This document shows, in pieces, positions 9,206-17,330 of a DNA stretch of 18,133 bases; within the stretch, counting starts at the first letter, position 1, and each line of letters begins with the position of its first letter. Source of the DNA: an uncultured Porphyromonas sp. (lineage in GTDB: Bacteria > Bacteroidota > Bacteroidia > Bacteroidales > Porphyromonadaceae). The stretch spans positions 1 to 18,133 of the forward strand of contig CAMPUN010000003.1 in assembly GCA_946997275.1 (NCBI GenBank), given 5' to 3'. The notes under the pieces were generated by a model. The model ran no database searches. It worked only from the letters and a program-made list of their open reading frames with translations, and was not told the origin of the DNA. The position numbers and the translations under genes are program-made.

Positions 9206-11188
9206 ATGAGCACCTTCGACAAAAATGACGTCATCAACAACATAGATAAATACTCCGCCCTGCAGATTGCGGAATTTATCTCCAAAAATCTTATCTCCCA
9301 GCGCGAGCTAATCATAGAAGCTGGAGATCGCTACGACAAACCTAAGCGTGATGAGGTCACACACCTGTTAAATAAGGGTGTACCCTCTGCATCCAATACT
9401 ACAAATAACGATTCTGACACCACCTCTTATGGAGATGAGACATACTCTGACCATGTGGTGGTAGCAACTCCTCAGGAAGAAGAGGTAGACATAGAAGCCT
9501 CGGACAACTCTAACTACTCAGTATGGGACGAGGCTCGTGTGTCAAACGCCGATGCAGAGGAGATAGCTGAAGCCATCATACGGGGAGAGGTTAGCCAGCA
9601 GTACCTTGAAGACAATTTCGGACGAGCCTACGCACAATCCAAAAGGAAGAAAGTCAAAGATATTCTCTCTCAGAGCGATCATGAAGAGTTTGATCGCGCA
9701 GAGCAAGAGATGACAGCAAAGGCTTTTGAGGCTTATCTCGCCAAGTACCCTAACGGTCAGCATGCCGATGAGGCAAAGAAGAAGATGAGAGAGCTAAGAG
9801 CCACAGCCCAAAGAGCTACCGAAAAAGCAGCCCGAAAGCAAGATATTGAAAACGCGTGGCAACGTGTGGACAAAACGAGTAGTAAAGATCTCAGGCAGTT
9901 CCTACGTAACTACCCTGATTCACCTTACGACTATGAGGCTAATCAGCTGCTCCAGGAGATAAGCAACCGTAGCCGACGTGTGTACATAGATCCTACCGAA
10001 GAGGTCGAAAGGCTTGACTACACATTAGGAAGAGCCTATGACGCTGAAGAGGAAATCTCTAGGTTTTATAACAGCACGGAGCTGACTCCTGAAGATATCC
10101 TAGAGGAGATCCGTAAGGACCCTAATATCCTTCACGCTAGGAGCATCAAGCACTTGTTAGAGTATGGCGGGATCTCCATCGAGGATCTCTTAGAGTGTGG
10201 CCTCAGCGAAGAGGTCGTACATTATGTCGGTCGATCTTCAGAAAGCGAGCTTGGAGCTGTCTCTATAAAGGCATCAAATGAAGAGTCCTTTCTAGCAGTA
10301 GATAGACCCTGCAAAGAGATCTATATATGGGGAGTACCATCTTCGGGCAAAACGTGCGCCATAGGTGCTATCCTCCACACCTTATTTAGAACTACAGGAG
10401 ACTACTCCGCTGAGCTCATTGTGAATAAAAGAAACAAGCGTGGCTACGACTACGCCTCACAGCTACGCAACGCATTCAACCCTCAGACGAATAGTAAGTA
10501 TAACCTCGTTCGGCTCGTCAACAGTACAGATCTCAATCAGTTTTACAAGATTGAGTTTGACATCACCGAGCGGACTGGACGAAAGTCCAAGCTAATCTAC
10601 CCATACACTCTGATGGATATGGCTGGAGAGCTTATGGCAGCCATCCATCGCAACTCCACGGGTCATACCAGTCCTGAAGATGACGTAATGCTGGCAAAGC
10701 TTGACCAGATGCTGGGAGCTGGGAGTAATAGCCAGAGAGGCAATCGTCGTATCCACATCTTTTGTCTCGAGTATGGAGGTGAAAACAAGAGGATCTCCAA
10801 AGATGACCCGATCGACGTGCAGACTTATCTAGAGTCTGTAGGCAATTACCTGCGTCAAAAGAACTACCTGCGCAACGACACCGACGCTCTCTATGTACTC
10901 CTTACCAAGGTAGATCTCAATAAGGAGAATGTGAATCTAGGTACTTACCTCAAGGAGCACTACAGTAACTTTATAAACTTCCTCAAGGGGCAGTGCGAAG
11001 ACTACGAGATCAATGAAGGTAGGGTAATATGCCAACCCTTCTCGCTTGGAGAGGTCTCTCTCAAGAGTCTCTGCAAGCTAAACACATACTACGCTCAGGA
11101 CTTCATCCAGAAGATCCTCATCGAGCAGGGACAGAGCTTTGCTGAGGGAGGGTTTATCAACCGCATTAAGAGGGCTCTCAATAGCTGA
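9206..11188 (+). CDS. P-loop GTPase with duplicated N-terminal helical modules
   Basis: This 660-residue soluble protein carries a second nucleotide-binding domain unrelated in detail to the SrfC-like one. Walker A is GVPSSGKT at 376-383, the G3-like motif is DMAGE at 471-475, and the G4 motif is a canonical TKVD at 567-570. It is therefore probably a TRAFAC-type GTPase, resembling predicted GTPases found in bacterial conflict-type operons (subfamily not determined). The N-terminal part is repetitive. Residues 17-55 and 115-154 align as two copies of a helical module (about 14 of 39 identical, sharing IAE, SQ, KR and final L). Residues 161-198 and 212-252 look like two TPR-like helical hairpins with a YP turn (AYLAKYPNGQHADEA). 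No signal peptide or membrane span is seen, so it is cytoplasmic. The 88-bp gap before it is the largest in the cluster and could hold an internal promoter, but I see no clear one. Confidence 0.8.
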   Translation: MSTFDKNDVINNIDKYSALQIAEFISKNLISQRELIIEAGDRYDKPKRDEVTHLLNKGVPSASNTTNNDSDTTSYGDETYSDHVVVATPQEEEVDIEASDNSNYSVWDEARVSNADAEEIAEAIIRGEVSQQYLEDNFGRAYAQSKRKKVKDILSQSDHEEFDRAEQEMTAKAFEAYLAKYPNGQHADEAKKKMRELRATAQRATEKAARKQDIENAWQRVDKTSSKDLRQFLRNYPDSPYDYEANQLLQEISNRSRRVYIDPTEEVERLDYTLGRAYDAEEEISRFYNSTELTPEDILEEIRKDPNILHARSIKHLLEYGGISIEDLLECGLSEEVVHYVGRSSESELGAVSIKASNEESFLAVDRPCKEIYIWGVPSSGKTCAIGAILHTLFRTTGDYSAELIVNKRNKRGYDYASQLRNAFNPQTNSKYNLVRLVNSTDLNQFYKIEFDITERTGRKSKLIYPYTLMDMAGELMAAIHRNSTGHTSPEDDVMLAKLDQMLGAGSNSQRGNRRIHIFCLEYGGENKRISKDDPIDVQTYLESVGNYLRQKNYLRNDTDALYVLLTKVDLNKENVNLGTYLKEHYSNFINFLKGQCEDYEINEGRVICQPFSLGEVSLKSLCKLNTYYAQDFIQKILIEQGQSFAEGGFINRIKRALNS

Positions 11189-11234
11189 TAGACGCCCAGT
11201 TATATCACTACAATCAAGAAATAGCATCCCTATT

Positions 11235-13670
11235 ATGGCAAACAAAACAGGACTAAAGGAAGACCAAGAGATCCTCCATCTCTTCTATCAGTATAGTCTC
11301 AACGGACTACAAGACCCCATTGCTACTGACGATGACCTCAAGGCGAAGATGCGAGGAGATCTGAGAGAATCCATAAGTGCTGGAGTCTCCACACAGACAG
11401 GCCTCTACCTCTTAGAGTGCTTTGGCAGTGCTGGATATGCACTATCCTATATTCGCTCTGGTCAAGACCGAGGAGACTTCTCAATCCTTAGAGCATGGAT
11501 CCCTACCATCTTTCAATACGATGCCAAGAATCTAGTCTCTTTCCTAAAGGAAACACTAGACACCCTTGATCGACTCGCTTACGAACCGACTGCAGAGCTA
11601 CAGAAGGCTATGGATGAGTGCGCAAATAAATTTCAATATAAGAGCGATAAAACGACACGTAAACTATTCTCCCAGATAGAGACGGAGCCGAGAGGTAGCA
11701 ATGCCCCCTACGCTTGGTGCTGGCTCAAAGAAAAGAGCATCGAGGAGGTGATCACACACTACATACCTCAGAGTAACTTTGGATCCTACCGAGGCATCTT
11801 CTTTGTAGATACTCAGAGTGCCACGCAAGAGTTCTCCCCTGGCCTTGCTGTTATCAAGGAGGATGACCTCAAGCCAGTCATCACCATCCCTACTCTATCT
11901 CCTAGACTCGCTTCTGAGTTTGAGAAGTTTGGTATCAAGCCAGGGGATTTCAATCTGAGCCGCCTCATCATAGACTCGACCACTATCAATCTATCGGACA
12001 AGGGAGCCGAGCAGTTTGAGTGCTGGGAGGGTGCAGAGGTCGAGTCAAGTTGGCAATTCAAGAGTGAAGCCTTCGCACCCATAGTAAAATGTGCTAAGGT
12101 CCAGTCAGAGCAAGATCTAGAAAAGCTCAACTCAATACAAGCTCGAGATGTCAGAAGACGATTCAGCCGAGAGGAGTTCCGTATAGTAGATAAGACCACA
12201 AACTACGACCAAACTGAAAACTTCAAGCCACAACCTTTTAAGCGGGGGCTACTACAAGGCGGGGATATTTTCTCTAAGGAATTCTCCCTTGTGGACTTCA
12301 AAGATGGGCCTCTATCCATCAGCTTCAAGACCTACTCGCCAGAGCGCTTCAAGCCAGACTCCATTGATTTGGAGATCAAGATAGATCATTTTCTCAGGCG
12401 AAGCCCTATCACTGCGCCTGTTATGGAGTTGAGACTATCTAAGATCCGACTTGAAGTAGATGTTCATACACCTATTAAGAAGTATTCATCAGACGCACAG
12501 GTTCAGGACGAACTGACAAAGCAACTAGAAGGTCTGCGAAAAGACTCTTTTGACATCAAAGTAACTTCTTCCTCTATCTACCCTACAAGCAATACAGCAA
12601 GCGTTACCTCAAGCACTCCTCAGGAACCTCGAACTTCGGGTAAGTGGCCTGACGACTTCCCCACAAGCAAAGATCCAAAAGCTACTCCAAACGATCCTCT
12701 GAAACCTCAAGTTTCTGATATCGATCCCAGTAGCGTTGATAATCTAGAGGAGCGTCCCAAAGAGAAGAAGAGGGGTGTCATGAAGTGGGTCAATCTAGTC
12801 TCTCATATCGGAGCCTTGCTCTTTCTCGTTACTCTATTGCTAGCTTTTATTGGGGTCATAAACCTCCAGTGGAGGCCAAAGAGCAACGCAGACAAAGAAG
12901 AGCAGGCTACACAAGTTGACAGCATCATTACGACTGTAGACGCTCTCCAAAATGATTTGCAAAGCTTCACTACAGAGTTGCTCAAAGCAGACTCCCTCGT
13001 GAAAGCCTCCTCAGACTCTATCCAACAAGCGAAGTGGCAAGATAAGATAAACTCATCAAAACCCCTCTTCTCTAGATTAGAACGTCAATTGAGTAATCTC
13101 AACCGCGACCTAAATAACATTAAGACCGGCACAAAGGCTCCCCCTACACTCCAATTCTATAGCGATAGCCTCTCTAAGTATCAAGAGTCACTACGTAAGC
13201 TACTGGACGATTTGATTGGTATCCAGTCTAGTGTAAATCGCAAAAATACCTCTCGGCTCACCGAGTCTCTTCAGAAGATACTTGATAGTCTAAGCACTCT
13301 ACAGGAAGAGCTAGACAAGCTTATCACAGATTCTTCCTTCACACCTGCTCCCCAGCAATCTGATAGAGAGGAGGCTGGTAAGAAGATACCCGACTGGGTC
13401 AAGTGGGGCGGAGTTCTCGCTGTACTAGCAGCCATCGCTCTCCTTATCATTAAATTTCCACGAAAAAAGGACAGGAAGAGAGACAGCATCGACACACCCT
13501 CTAGCGACAAAGACGCAGGCAAGAGTAGCGACAAAGGCGCAGACAAGCGTAGCAAAGACGCAAGCAAGCGCAGCAACAAAGACGCAGACAAGCGTAGCGA
13601 CAAAGCTTCCAACGGAAATAACACCAAACAGAGAAAATCAATTTCCCAAAGCAAACAAGACAGAAGATGA
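11235..13670 (+). CDS. Two-span membrane protein with periplasmic coiled coil and repetitive basic tail
   Basis: I do not recognise the family. I use the ATG at 11235 (811 residues). A longer form from a TTG at 11139 would overlap the preceding gene by 50 bp, and its extra 32 residues look like out-of-frame translation. Residues 1 to about 440 form a soluble, probably cytoplasmic domain of mixed structure. Residues 442-512 are a Ser/Pro/Thr-rich linker. Membrane spans are at about 521-545 and 722-743, each flanked by basic residues on the predicted inner side. Between them, about 546-720 is a periplasmic region with coiled-coil character (for example LEELDKL-like and LSNLNRDL heptads). The C-terminal tail (from about 745) is Lys/Ser/Asp-rich and built partly from a 24-bp tandem repeat. 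The layout recalls proteins that link a cytoplasmic ATPase or GTPase to the periplasm. The stop codon overlaps the next start. Confidence 0.78.
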   Translation: MANKTGLKEDQEILHLFYQYSLNGLQDPIATDDDLKAKMRGDLRESISAGVSTQTGLYLLECFGSAGYALSYIRSGQDRGDFSILRAWIPTIFQYDAKNLVSFLKETLDTLDRLAYEPTAELQKAMDECANKFQYKSDKTTRKLFSQIETEPRGSNAPYAWCWLKEKSIEEVITHYIPQSNFGSYRGIFFVDTQSATQEFSPGLAVIKEDDLKPVITIPTLSPRLASEFEKFGIKPGDFNLSRLIIDSTTINLSDKGAEQFECWEGAEVESSWQFKSEAFAPIVKCAKVQSEQDLEKLNSIQARDVRRRFSREEFRIVDKTTNYDQTENFKPQPFKRGLLQGGDIFSKEFSLVDFKDGPLSISFKTYSPERFKPDSIDLEIKIDHFLRRSPITAPVMELRLSKIRLEVDVHTPIKKYSSDAQVQDELTKQLEGLRKDSFDIKVTSSSIYPTSNTASVTSSTPQEPRTSGKWPDDFPTSKDPKATPNDPLKPQVSDIDPSSVDNLEERPKEKKRGVMKWVNLVSHIGALLFLVTLLLAFIGVINLQWRPKSNADKEEQATQVDSIITTVDALQNDLQSFTTELLKADSLVKASSDSIQQAKWQDKINSSKPLFSRLERQLSNLNRDLNNIKTGTKAPPTLQFYSDSLSKYQESLRKLLDDLIGIQSSVNRKNTSRLTESLQKILDSLSTLQEELDKLITDSSFTPAPQQSDREEAGKKIPDWVKWGGVLAVLAAIALLIIKFPRKKDRKRDSIDTPSSDKDAGKSSDKGADKRSKDASKRSNKDADKRSDKASNGNNTKQRKSISQSKQDRR
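13503..13610 (+). repeat. 24-bp in-frame tandem repeat in the C-terminal tail
   Basis: Units begin at 13503, 13527, 13551, 13572 and 13596 (the last partial). Each encodes a variant of the octapeptide SDKDADKR. The third unit lacks one codon (21 bp), and the others differ by single codons. All changes keep the reading frame. The product is a highly charged, Lys-rich tail predicted to be cytoplasmic. Repeat number could vary between strains by slippage or recombination without breaking the gene. Confidence 0.95.
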
Positions 13671-14557
13671 ATACAATACCCAAAGTACTACTCATCGTCC
13701 TCCTCCCCATTCTTTTAGTTGGAGTAGTTTGGTTTTACTACTCCGATACTGAGGCGAAGCTACCAGCACTCGATGAGTCTATTGCGTCCAGCTATAATAG
13801 CTATCTGCCCGATGCTGACAAGCTCTTTGACAAGAGTGCCGTTGAGGAGCTGAGCGATGACAACCTGCTCGACACACTCCGTCGCTACATCAATAGGGTG
13901 GAGATCTTTAGTGGAGAGGATAAAATTAGCCAAGAGAAAGCCACTACGCAGTACCAGCAGCTCATAGACGCTTTCTCCTCTATCTTTATCGACCGCACAG
14001 AGAGCTACCTCTCCTCCCCGCAAGAGTCGTGGCCGGAAGCTAAGCTACGAGGCTTCAAGAGTGGTATCAGCGAGATAGAGCGACTGACCAATAGCTATGA
14101 CGTGAGCAATAGCTACAGCAGTCAGTGCAACAAGATACTCACCACACTATCACTCTACTACCGTGGCTGGGGAGTTATCAACAACCCTAAATATAAGGGA
14201 CTCTCTAATCTTCAAAACAAGCGAACCACCATCAGAGAGTGCCAAGCAAACGAATATATCAAAAACAATCGCAGTTTCAATGCGCAACTCGCAGATGCAC
14301 CCAGCAAGCTGAAAGATAGTCACTCCAAGTATGTGGAGAGTAAGTGTGAGGAACTACTGGATCAAATGGAAAACCCTTATATGGAGAACGTCTATCAGTA
14401 CAATCGAATAGAAAAGAGTGCAGCCGTGGTCGATAGAAACCGTGCACGCAAAGATCAAATCGATCAGCTACTCTCAGACTATAGATCTGCATGGGGTACA
14501 GAGCACAGCAAGCACGACGACTACAACTCTATAGACGAAGATTTGTATACCAGATAA
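13667..14557 (+). CDS. Signal-anchored periplasmic helical protein
   Basis: This is a 296-residue protein of no family I recognise. Residues 6-25 form a strongly hydrophobic segment after a short N-terminus with one Lys. There is no Cys that would make a lipobox, and no clear signal-peptidase I site, so I predict an uncleaved signal anchor with the remaining 270 residues in the periplasm. That part is hydrophilic and helix-rich, with many Tyr, Ser and charged residues. The ATG overlaps the TGA of the preceding gene as ATGA (13667-13670), a strong sign of translational coupling and roughly matched amounts with the two-span protein upstream. It is the last gene of the cluster, followed by 263 bp without a gene. 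A role as periplasmic partner of the coiled-coil protein is inferred from this coupling. Confidence 0.8.
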   Translation: MNTIPKVLLIVLLPILLVGVVWFYYSDTEAKLPALDESIASSYNSYLPDADKLFDKSAVEELSDDNLLDTLRRYINRVEIFSGEDKISQEKATTQYQQLIDAFSSIFIDRTESYLSSPQESWPEAKLRGFKSGISEIERLTNSYDVSNSYSSQCNKILTTLSLYYRGWGVINNPKYKGLSNLQNKRTTIRECQANEYIKNNRSFNAQLADAPSKLKDSHSKYVESKCEELLDQMENPYMENVYQYNRIEKSAAVVDRNRARKDQIDQLLSDYRSAWGTEHSKHDDYNSIDEDLYTR

Positions 14558-14820
14558 CCTCTTTAGAGCTCTCCTCCCGAGACAGCTATCCTCAGACTAG
14601 TGAGATGCCCAGGATCGAGGAGTAGTACCAACCTTACGAGACCTTAAGAAAAAGAGCTACCTTTACGGAGCAAGACAATTACATTTTCCCTTTTAGCTAC
14701 AAAAGAGTCCTCCTTTGACTGACTCGCTCTCTGGCTAGCTTCGAACGCTACTATCATACAAGGAGCGCCCCCCCCCAAAAAAGAGGAGTCAAGCCAAGTA
14801 GGCCTTATACGCAAGCGACT
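14558..14820. other. 263-bp intergenic region, cluster boundary
   Basis: No ORF of useful length is present on either strand. I found no convincing hairpin followed by a T-run, so no intrinsic terminator can be named. There is no clear match to the Bacteroidota promoter consensus (TAnnTTTG with an upstream TTG); TACATTTT at 14680-14687 is a near match lacking the last G. The region separates the seven-gene cluster from genes of different codon use and therefore probably contains the end of one transcript and the start of another. Confidence 0.6.
14768..14782 (+). repeat. C9A6 homopolymer tract before the DUF4846-type gene
   Basis: Nine C followed directly by six A, ending about 38 bp before the ATG at 14821. 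It is the longest single-base run I noticed in the window. Such tracts can change length by slipped-strand mispairing. Here it lies outside coding sequence, so it could change promoter spacing or leader length but not a reading frame. Confidence 0.9.
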
Positions 14821-15603
14821 ATGACGAAACGAAAAAGGATAACGCTGCTGGTCATCGGGGCTATTGCTCTGGTGATGCTGCTCTGCGGACTCTGGCTATG
14901 GCGCTTTATGCGCACGAGCAATCCGTGGGGCGCTCAGACTATTGGTGACATAGCCGCACCCGCAGGCTACACCCGTGTGGAGGCTCCCGCGGGGAGCTAC
15001 ACGGCTTATCTACGGTCCCTACCCTTGAAGCCGCGCGGTGCTAGGGTGCAGCTCTACACGGGGGGCGATGCGCGCTTGCAGTTTCTCTCCACAGCAGTGA
15101 TCGACCAGGATATCCTCAGCAACGATGAGCAGTGTGCCGATGTGACTATGCGACTACGTGCTGAGTACCTTTGGCAGAAGGGGCGCTACCGAGAGATTAG
15201 CTTTCGCAATGTCCATGGCAAGACGATGCGCTACTCTGGCGGAGCGTCTCGTAGCGCCTTCGAGCGTTATATGCGGGGCGTCTATGGCGCTTGCAGTACC
15301 TTCTCTCTATACCAGGAGACCAAGCCCCGTGCTATCCAAGATGTGATGCCAGGCGATGTGCTCGTCTACCCAGCACGTGCAGGGCGCAAGTACGGTCATG
15401 CCGTTATGGTGGTCGATGTAGCGCGGAGCAGATCTGGCAAGGTGGCGATCATGTGCCTCGAGGGCAATACCCCAGCTCGTGAGAAGCACCTCGTGCGCAA
15501 TCTCAATCCACTGCGCAACCCTTGGTTTATACTCAGCGAGGGAGACGAGGCGATACAGATCTCGGTCTTCCACTTTAACAAAGACGAGCTCAGACACTAC
15601 TAA
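14821..15603 (+). CDS. DUF4846-type membrane-anchored protein
   Basis: This 260-residue protein resembles the DUF4846 family of Bacteroidota, whose function is unknown. Recognisable elements are PAGYTRV near residue 48, YLRSLPLKP at about 63-71, QCADVTMRLRAEYLW at about 102-116, GDVLVYP near 178 and GHAVMVVD near 191. The GDV...GHAVMVVD pattern resembles the second half of NlpC/P60- or CHAP-like domains, where a His of this kind is catalytic, but I cannot identify a convincing catalytic Cys, so enzymatic activity is not claimed. Residues 7-28 are a membrane segment after a basic N-terminus (TKRKR), giving a signal anchor with the domain in the periplasm. Arginine is encoded mostly by CGN codons, whereas the TPR gene that follows uses AGA/AGG for nearly half. 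It is probably a separate unit from the upstream cluster. Confidence 0.8.
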   Translation: MTKRKRITLLVIGAIALVMLLCGLWLWRFMRTSNPWGAQTIGDIAAPAGYTRVEAPAGSYTAYLRSLPLKPRGARVQLYTGGDARLQFLSTAVIDQDILSNDEQCADVTMRLRAEYLWQKGRYREISFRNVHGKTMRYSGGASRSAFERYMRGVYGACSTFSLYQETKPRAIQDVMPGDVLVYPARAGRKYGHAVMVVDVARSRSGKVAIMCLEGNTPAREKHLVRNLNPLRNPWFILSEGDEAIQISVFHFNKDELRHY

Positions 15604-15662
15604 CCCACTCTGACACGCATGACTAGTTACATCTCTCAGACGATCTAAACCCTAATCATAGT

Positions 15663-17306
15663 ATGATAAAACGAACCTCTATTCTCCTCCTCGGGCTCCT
15701 GTGCCTGATGATACCTCTGTCGGCCCAAGTGATTGACTCAGAAAGCAAAGACGCTATAGAAATGGAAGCGCTAGAGCAGTTACTTGACTTTTCAGGACCT
15801 AATCTACAAGCAGCTTTGGAAGCTCATGTACCAGATCACGATGAGCAAATGACGCTACTCACCGACCTTCAGAAGGTGGTCAAGGCCGATCCCAACAACG
15901 GCACAGCTTGGCTCTATATAGCTAGCATCTATCGTATGAATAGAGAACCAATTATCGCTCTAGACGCTGCTACTAAAGCTATTAACCTCCTCAGGAGAAA
16001 TCCTCTCCGTAGTGTCTCAGCCTATTGGGTTCGCTCTGATATCCACCTAGATCTCGGAAATGTGGAGCAGGCTGTGAAGGATCTAGACAGTGCGATCAGC
16101 TTCAATCTAGGAGATACAGATCTCTACTGGAAGCGTGCCGACATTTACTTCTATTCAGGACAACAGGACTTGGCCAAAGTAGCCTACGAGCAGCTTCTAT
16201 CAGTAGATCCTAACTGCCCAGGAGGTTATATCGGTCTAGGAGCACTCTCGACAGACGACGAAGAGCGTCTAGACTACTTTACTAAGGCGATAAATCTAGA
16301 TCCTAATCGTATGTTGGGATATTCTTATAGAGCTGCTTGCTATGCAGATATGGGCAGAGATGAGGAGGCTATAGATGATGCTATCCATGCTCTCAGCCTA
16401 GGACAGGATGAGAGCTCTATGTCTATCCTCACCTCTATGATCTCTAGAGGCGAGACCGATCTATTGATTAACAAACTCCAGGCACAGACTATCAAAGAGC
16501 CTAATGGCATTCACTGGTTCGCCCTACTAGGCAACGCATACATGTCCACTCGAGCTTATCCAGATGCGATCAAAAGCTTTCTCAATGCACAGTCGATAGA
16601 CTCAAACGTGGCATCTACTCCATTCTATGTAAACAACCTAGTACGCTGCTATCGTGCTGTGGGAAACCACAAGGCTGCACTAGAGCAGGTCAACAAGATG
16701 CTCTCTCTAGCGCCAGACGATGTTGACTACACTTACCTTAAGGCCCAGATCCTACACGAGAGTGGTAAGCCTAAGGCGGCTATTAGAGAGCTAGACAAGT
16801 GTATCGCACAGCAGCCATCACTCTCCCAGCTGTACGTCTATAGAGCGTTGTGCCACGAGAGTCTCAAGGAGTGGGACGGGGCGATCAGAGACTATTCTAA
16901 AGCTTTGAAGCTGCAGCCTACCTCACGCGAATTTGTTGCCAGAGGGTATCTGTACAGCTTAAAAGGAGACAAGAGATCAGCTCAGGCTGATTACCGTAAG
17001 GCGATAGAGGTGGGAGACAACTTCTTCACAGCCTACGCATACTATGCCTTAGGACAGAAGAGAAAAGCGGAGGAGGTTATATCTAGCGCACTAAATGAGG
17101 ATCCAGACGATGTGCTACTCCATATAGAGGTGGCTCGTGTCTACGCCCTAATCGGTGAGAAGAGCAAAGCTCTTGAATACGCACGTATAGCTCTAGAGGA
17201 GGGATACACGCCTCTCTCTAGACTGGAGCAGGATATTGCCTTTGAAGCGATACAAGACGATCCGCAGTTTCGAGCACTCATACAGCAATATAAGAAAAGC
17301 TTCTAG
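15663..17306 (+). CDS. Secreted TPR-repeat protein
   Basis: This is a 547-residue protein with a signal peptide (basic MIKR, hydrophobic core, likely cleavage after Ala21 in LSAQ). There is no Cys at the cleavage site, so it is probably soluble in the periplasm or held by partners rather than a lipoprotein. From about residue 70 to the end it is made of roughly ten or eleven tetratricopeptide repeats, shown by recurring A-x2-DLD-xA and P-x4-Y spacing, for example AIRDYSKALKLQP and ALEYARIALEEGY. The end matches the usual capping pattern of such proteins (DIAFEAIQDDPQFRALI). TPRs mediate protein-protein contacts; no enzymatic domain is visible. It follows the DUF4846-type gene by 59 bp and precedes a membrane protein gene by 24 bp. 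What it binds cannot be told from sequence. Confidence 0.88.
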   Translation: MIKRTSILLLGLLCLMIPLSAQVIDSESKDAIEMEALEQLLDFSGPNLQAALEAHVPDHDEQMTLLTDLQKVVKADPNNGTAWLYIASIYRMNREPIIALDAATKAINLLRRNPLRSVSAYWVRSDIHLDLGNVEQAVKDLDSAISFNLGDTDLYWKRADIYFYSGQQDLAKVAYEQLLSVDPNCPGGYIGLGALSTDDEERLDYFTKAINLDPNRMLGYSYRAACYADMGRDEEAIDDAIHALSLGQDESSMSILTSMISRGETDLLINKLQAQTIKEPNGIHWFALLGNAYMSTRAYPDAIKSFLNAQSIDSNVASTPFYVNNLVRCYRAVGNHKAALEQVNKMLSLAPDDVDYTYLKAQILHESGKPKAAIRELDKCIAQQPSLSQLYVYRALCHESLKEWDGAIRDYSKALKLQPTSREFVARGYLYSLKGDKRSAQADYRKAIEVGDNFFTAYAYYALGQKRKAEEVISSALNEDPDDVLLHIEVARVYALIGEKSKALEYARIALEEGYTPLSRLEQDIAFEAIQDDPQFRALIQQYKKSF

Positions 17307-17330
17307 CCAAAGCCCTAGACCGCATGCCTT

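Noticed and set aside
11139..11234. TTG start giving a longer form of the two-span membrane protein
   Set aside because: It would overlap the GTPase gene by 50 bp, and the extra residues do not look like a real N-terminus. The ATG at 11235 fits the spacing of the cluster.
13503..13610. CRISPR-like array
   Set aside because: The repeats are directly adjacent with no spacers and lie in frame within a gene.
14558..14820. Intrinsic terminator between the cluster and the DUF4846-type gene
   Set aside because: Short inverted repeats (for example AGAGCTCT near 14568) are present, but none forms a strong stem followed by a T-run.
14821..15603. Active NlpC/P60 or CHAP peptidoglycan hydrolase
   Set aside because: A GDV...GHAVMVVD pattern is present, but no catalytic Cys in the expected position can be identified.
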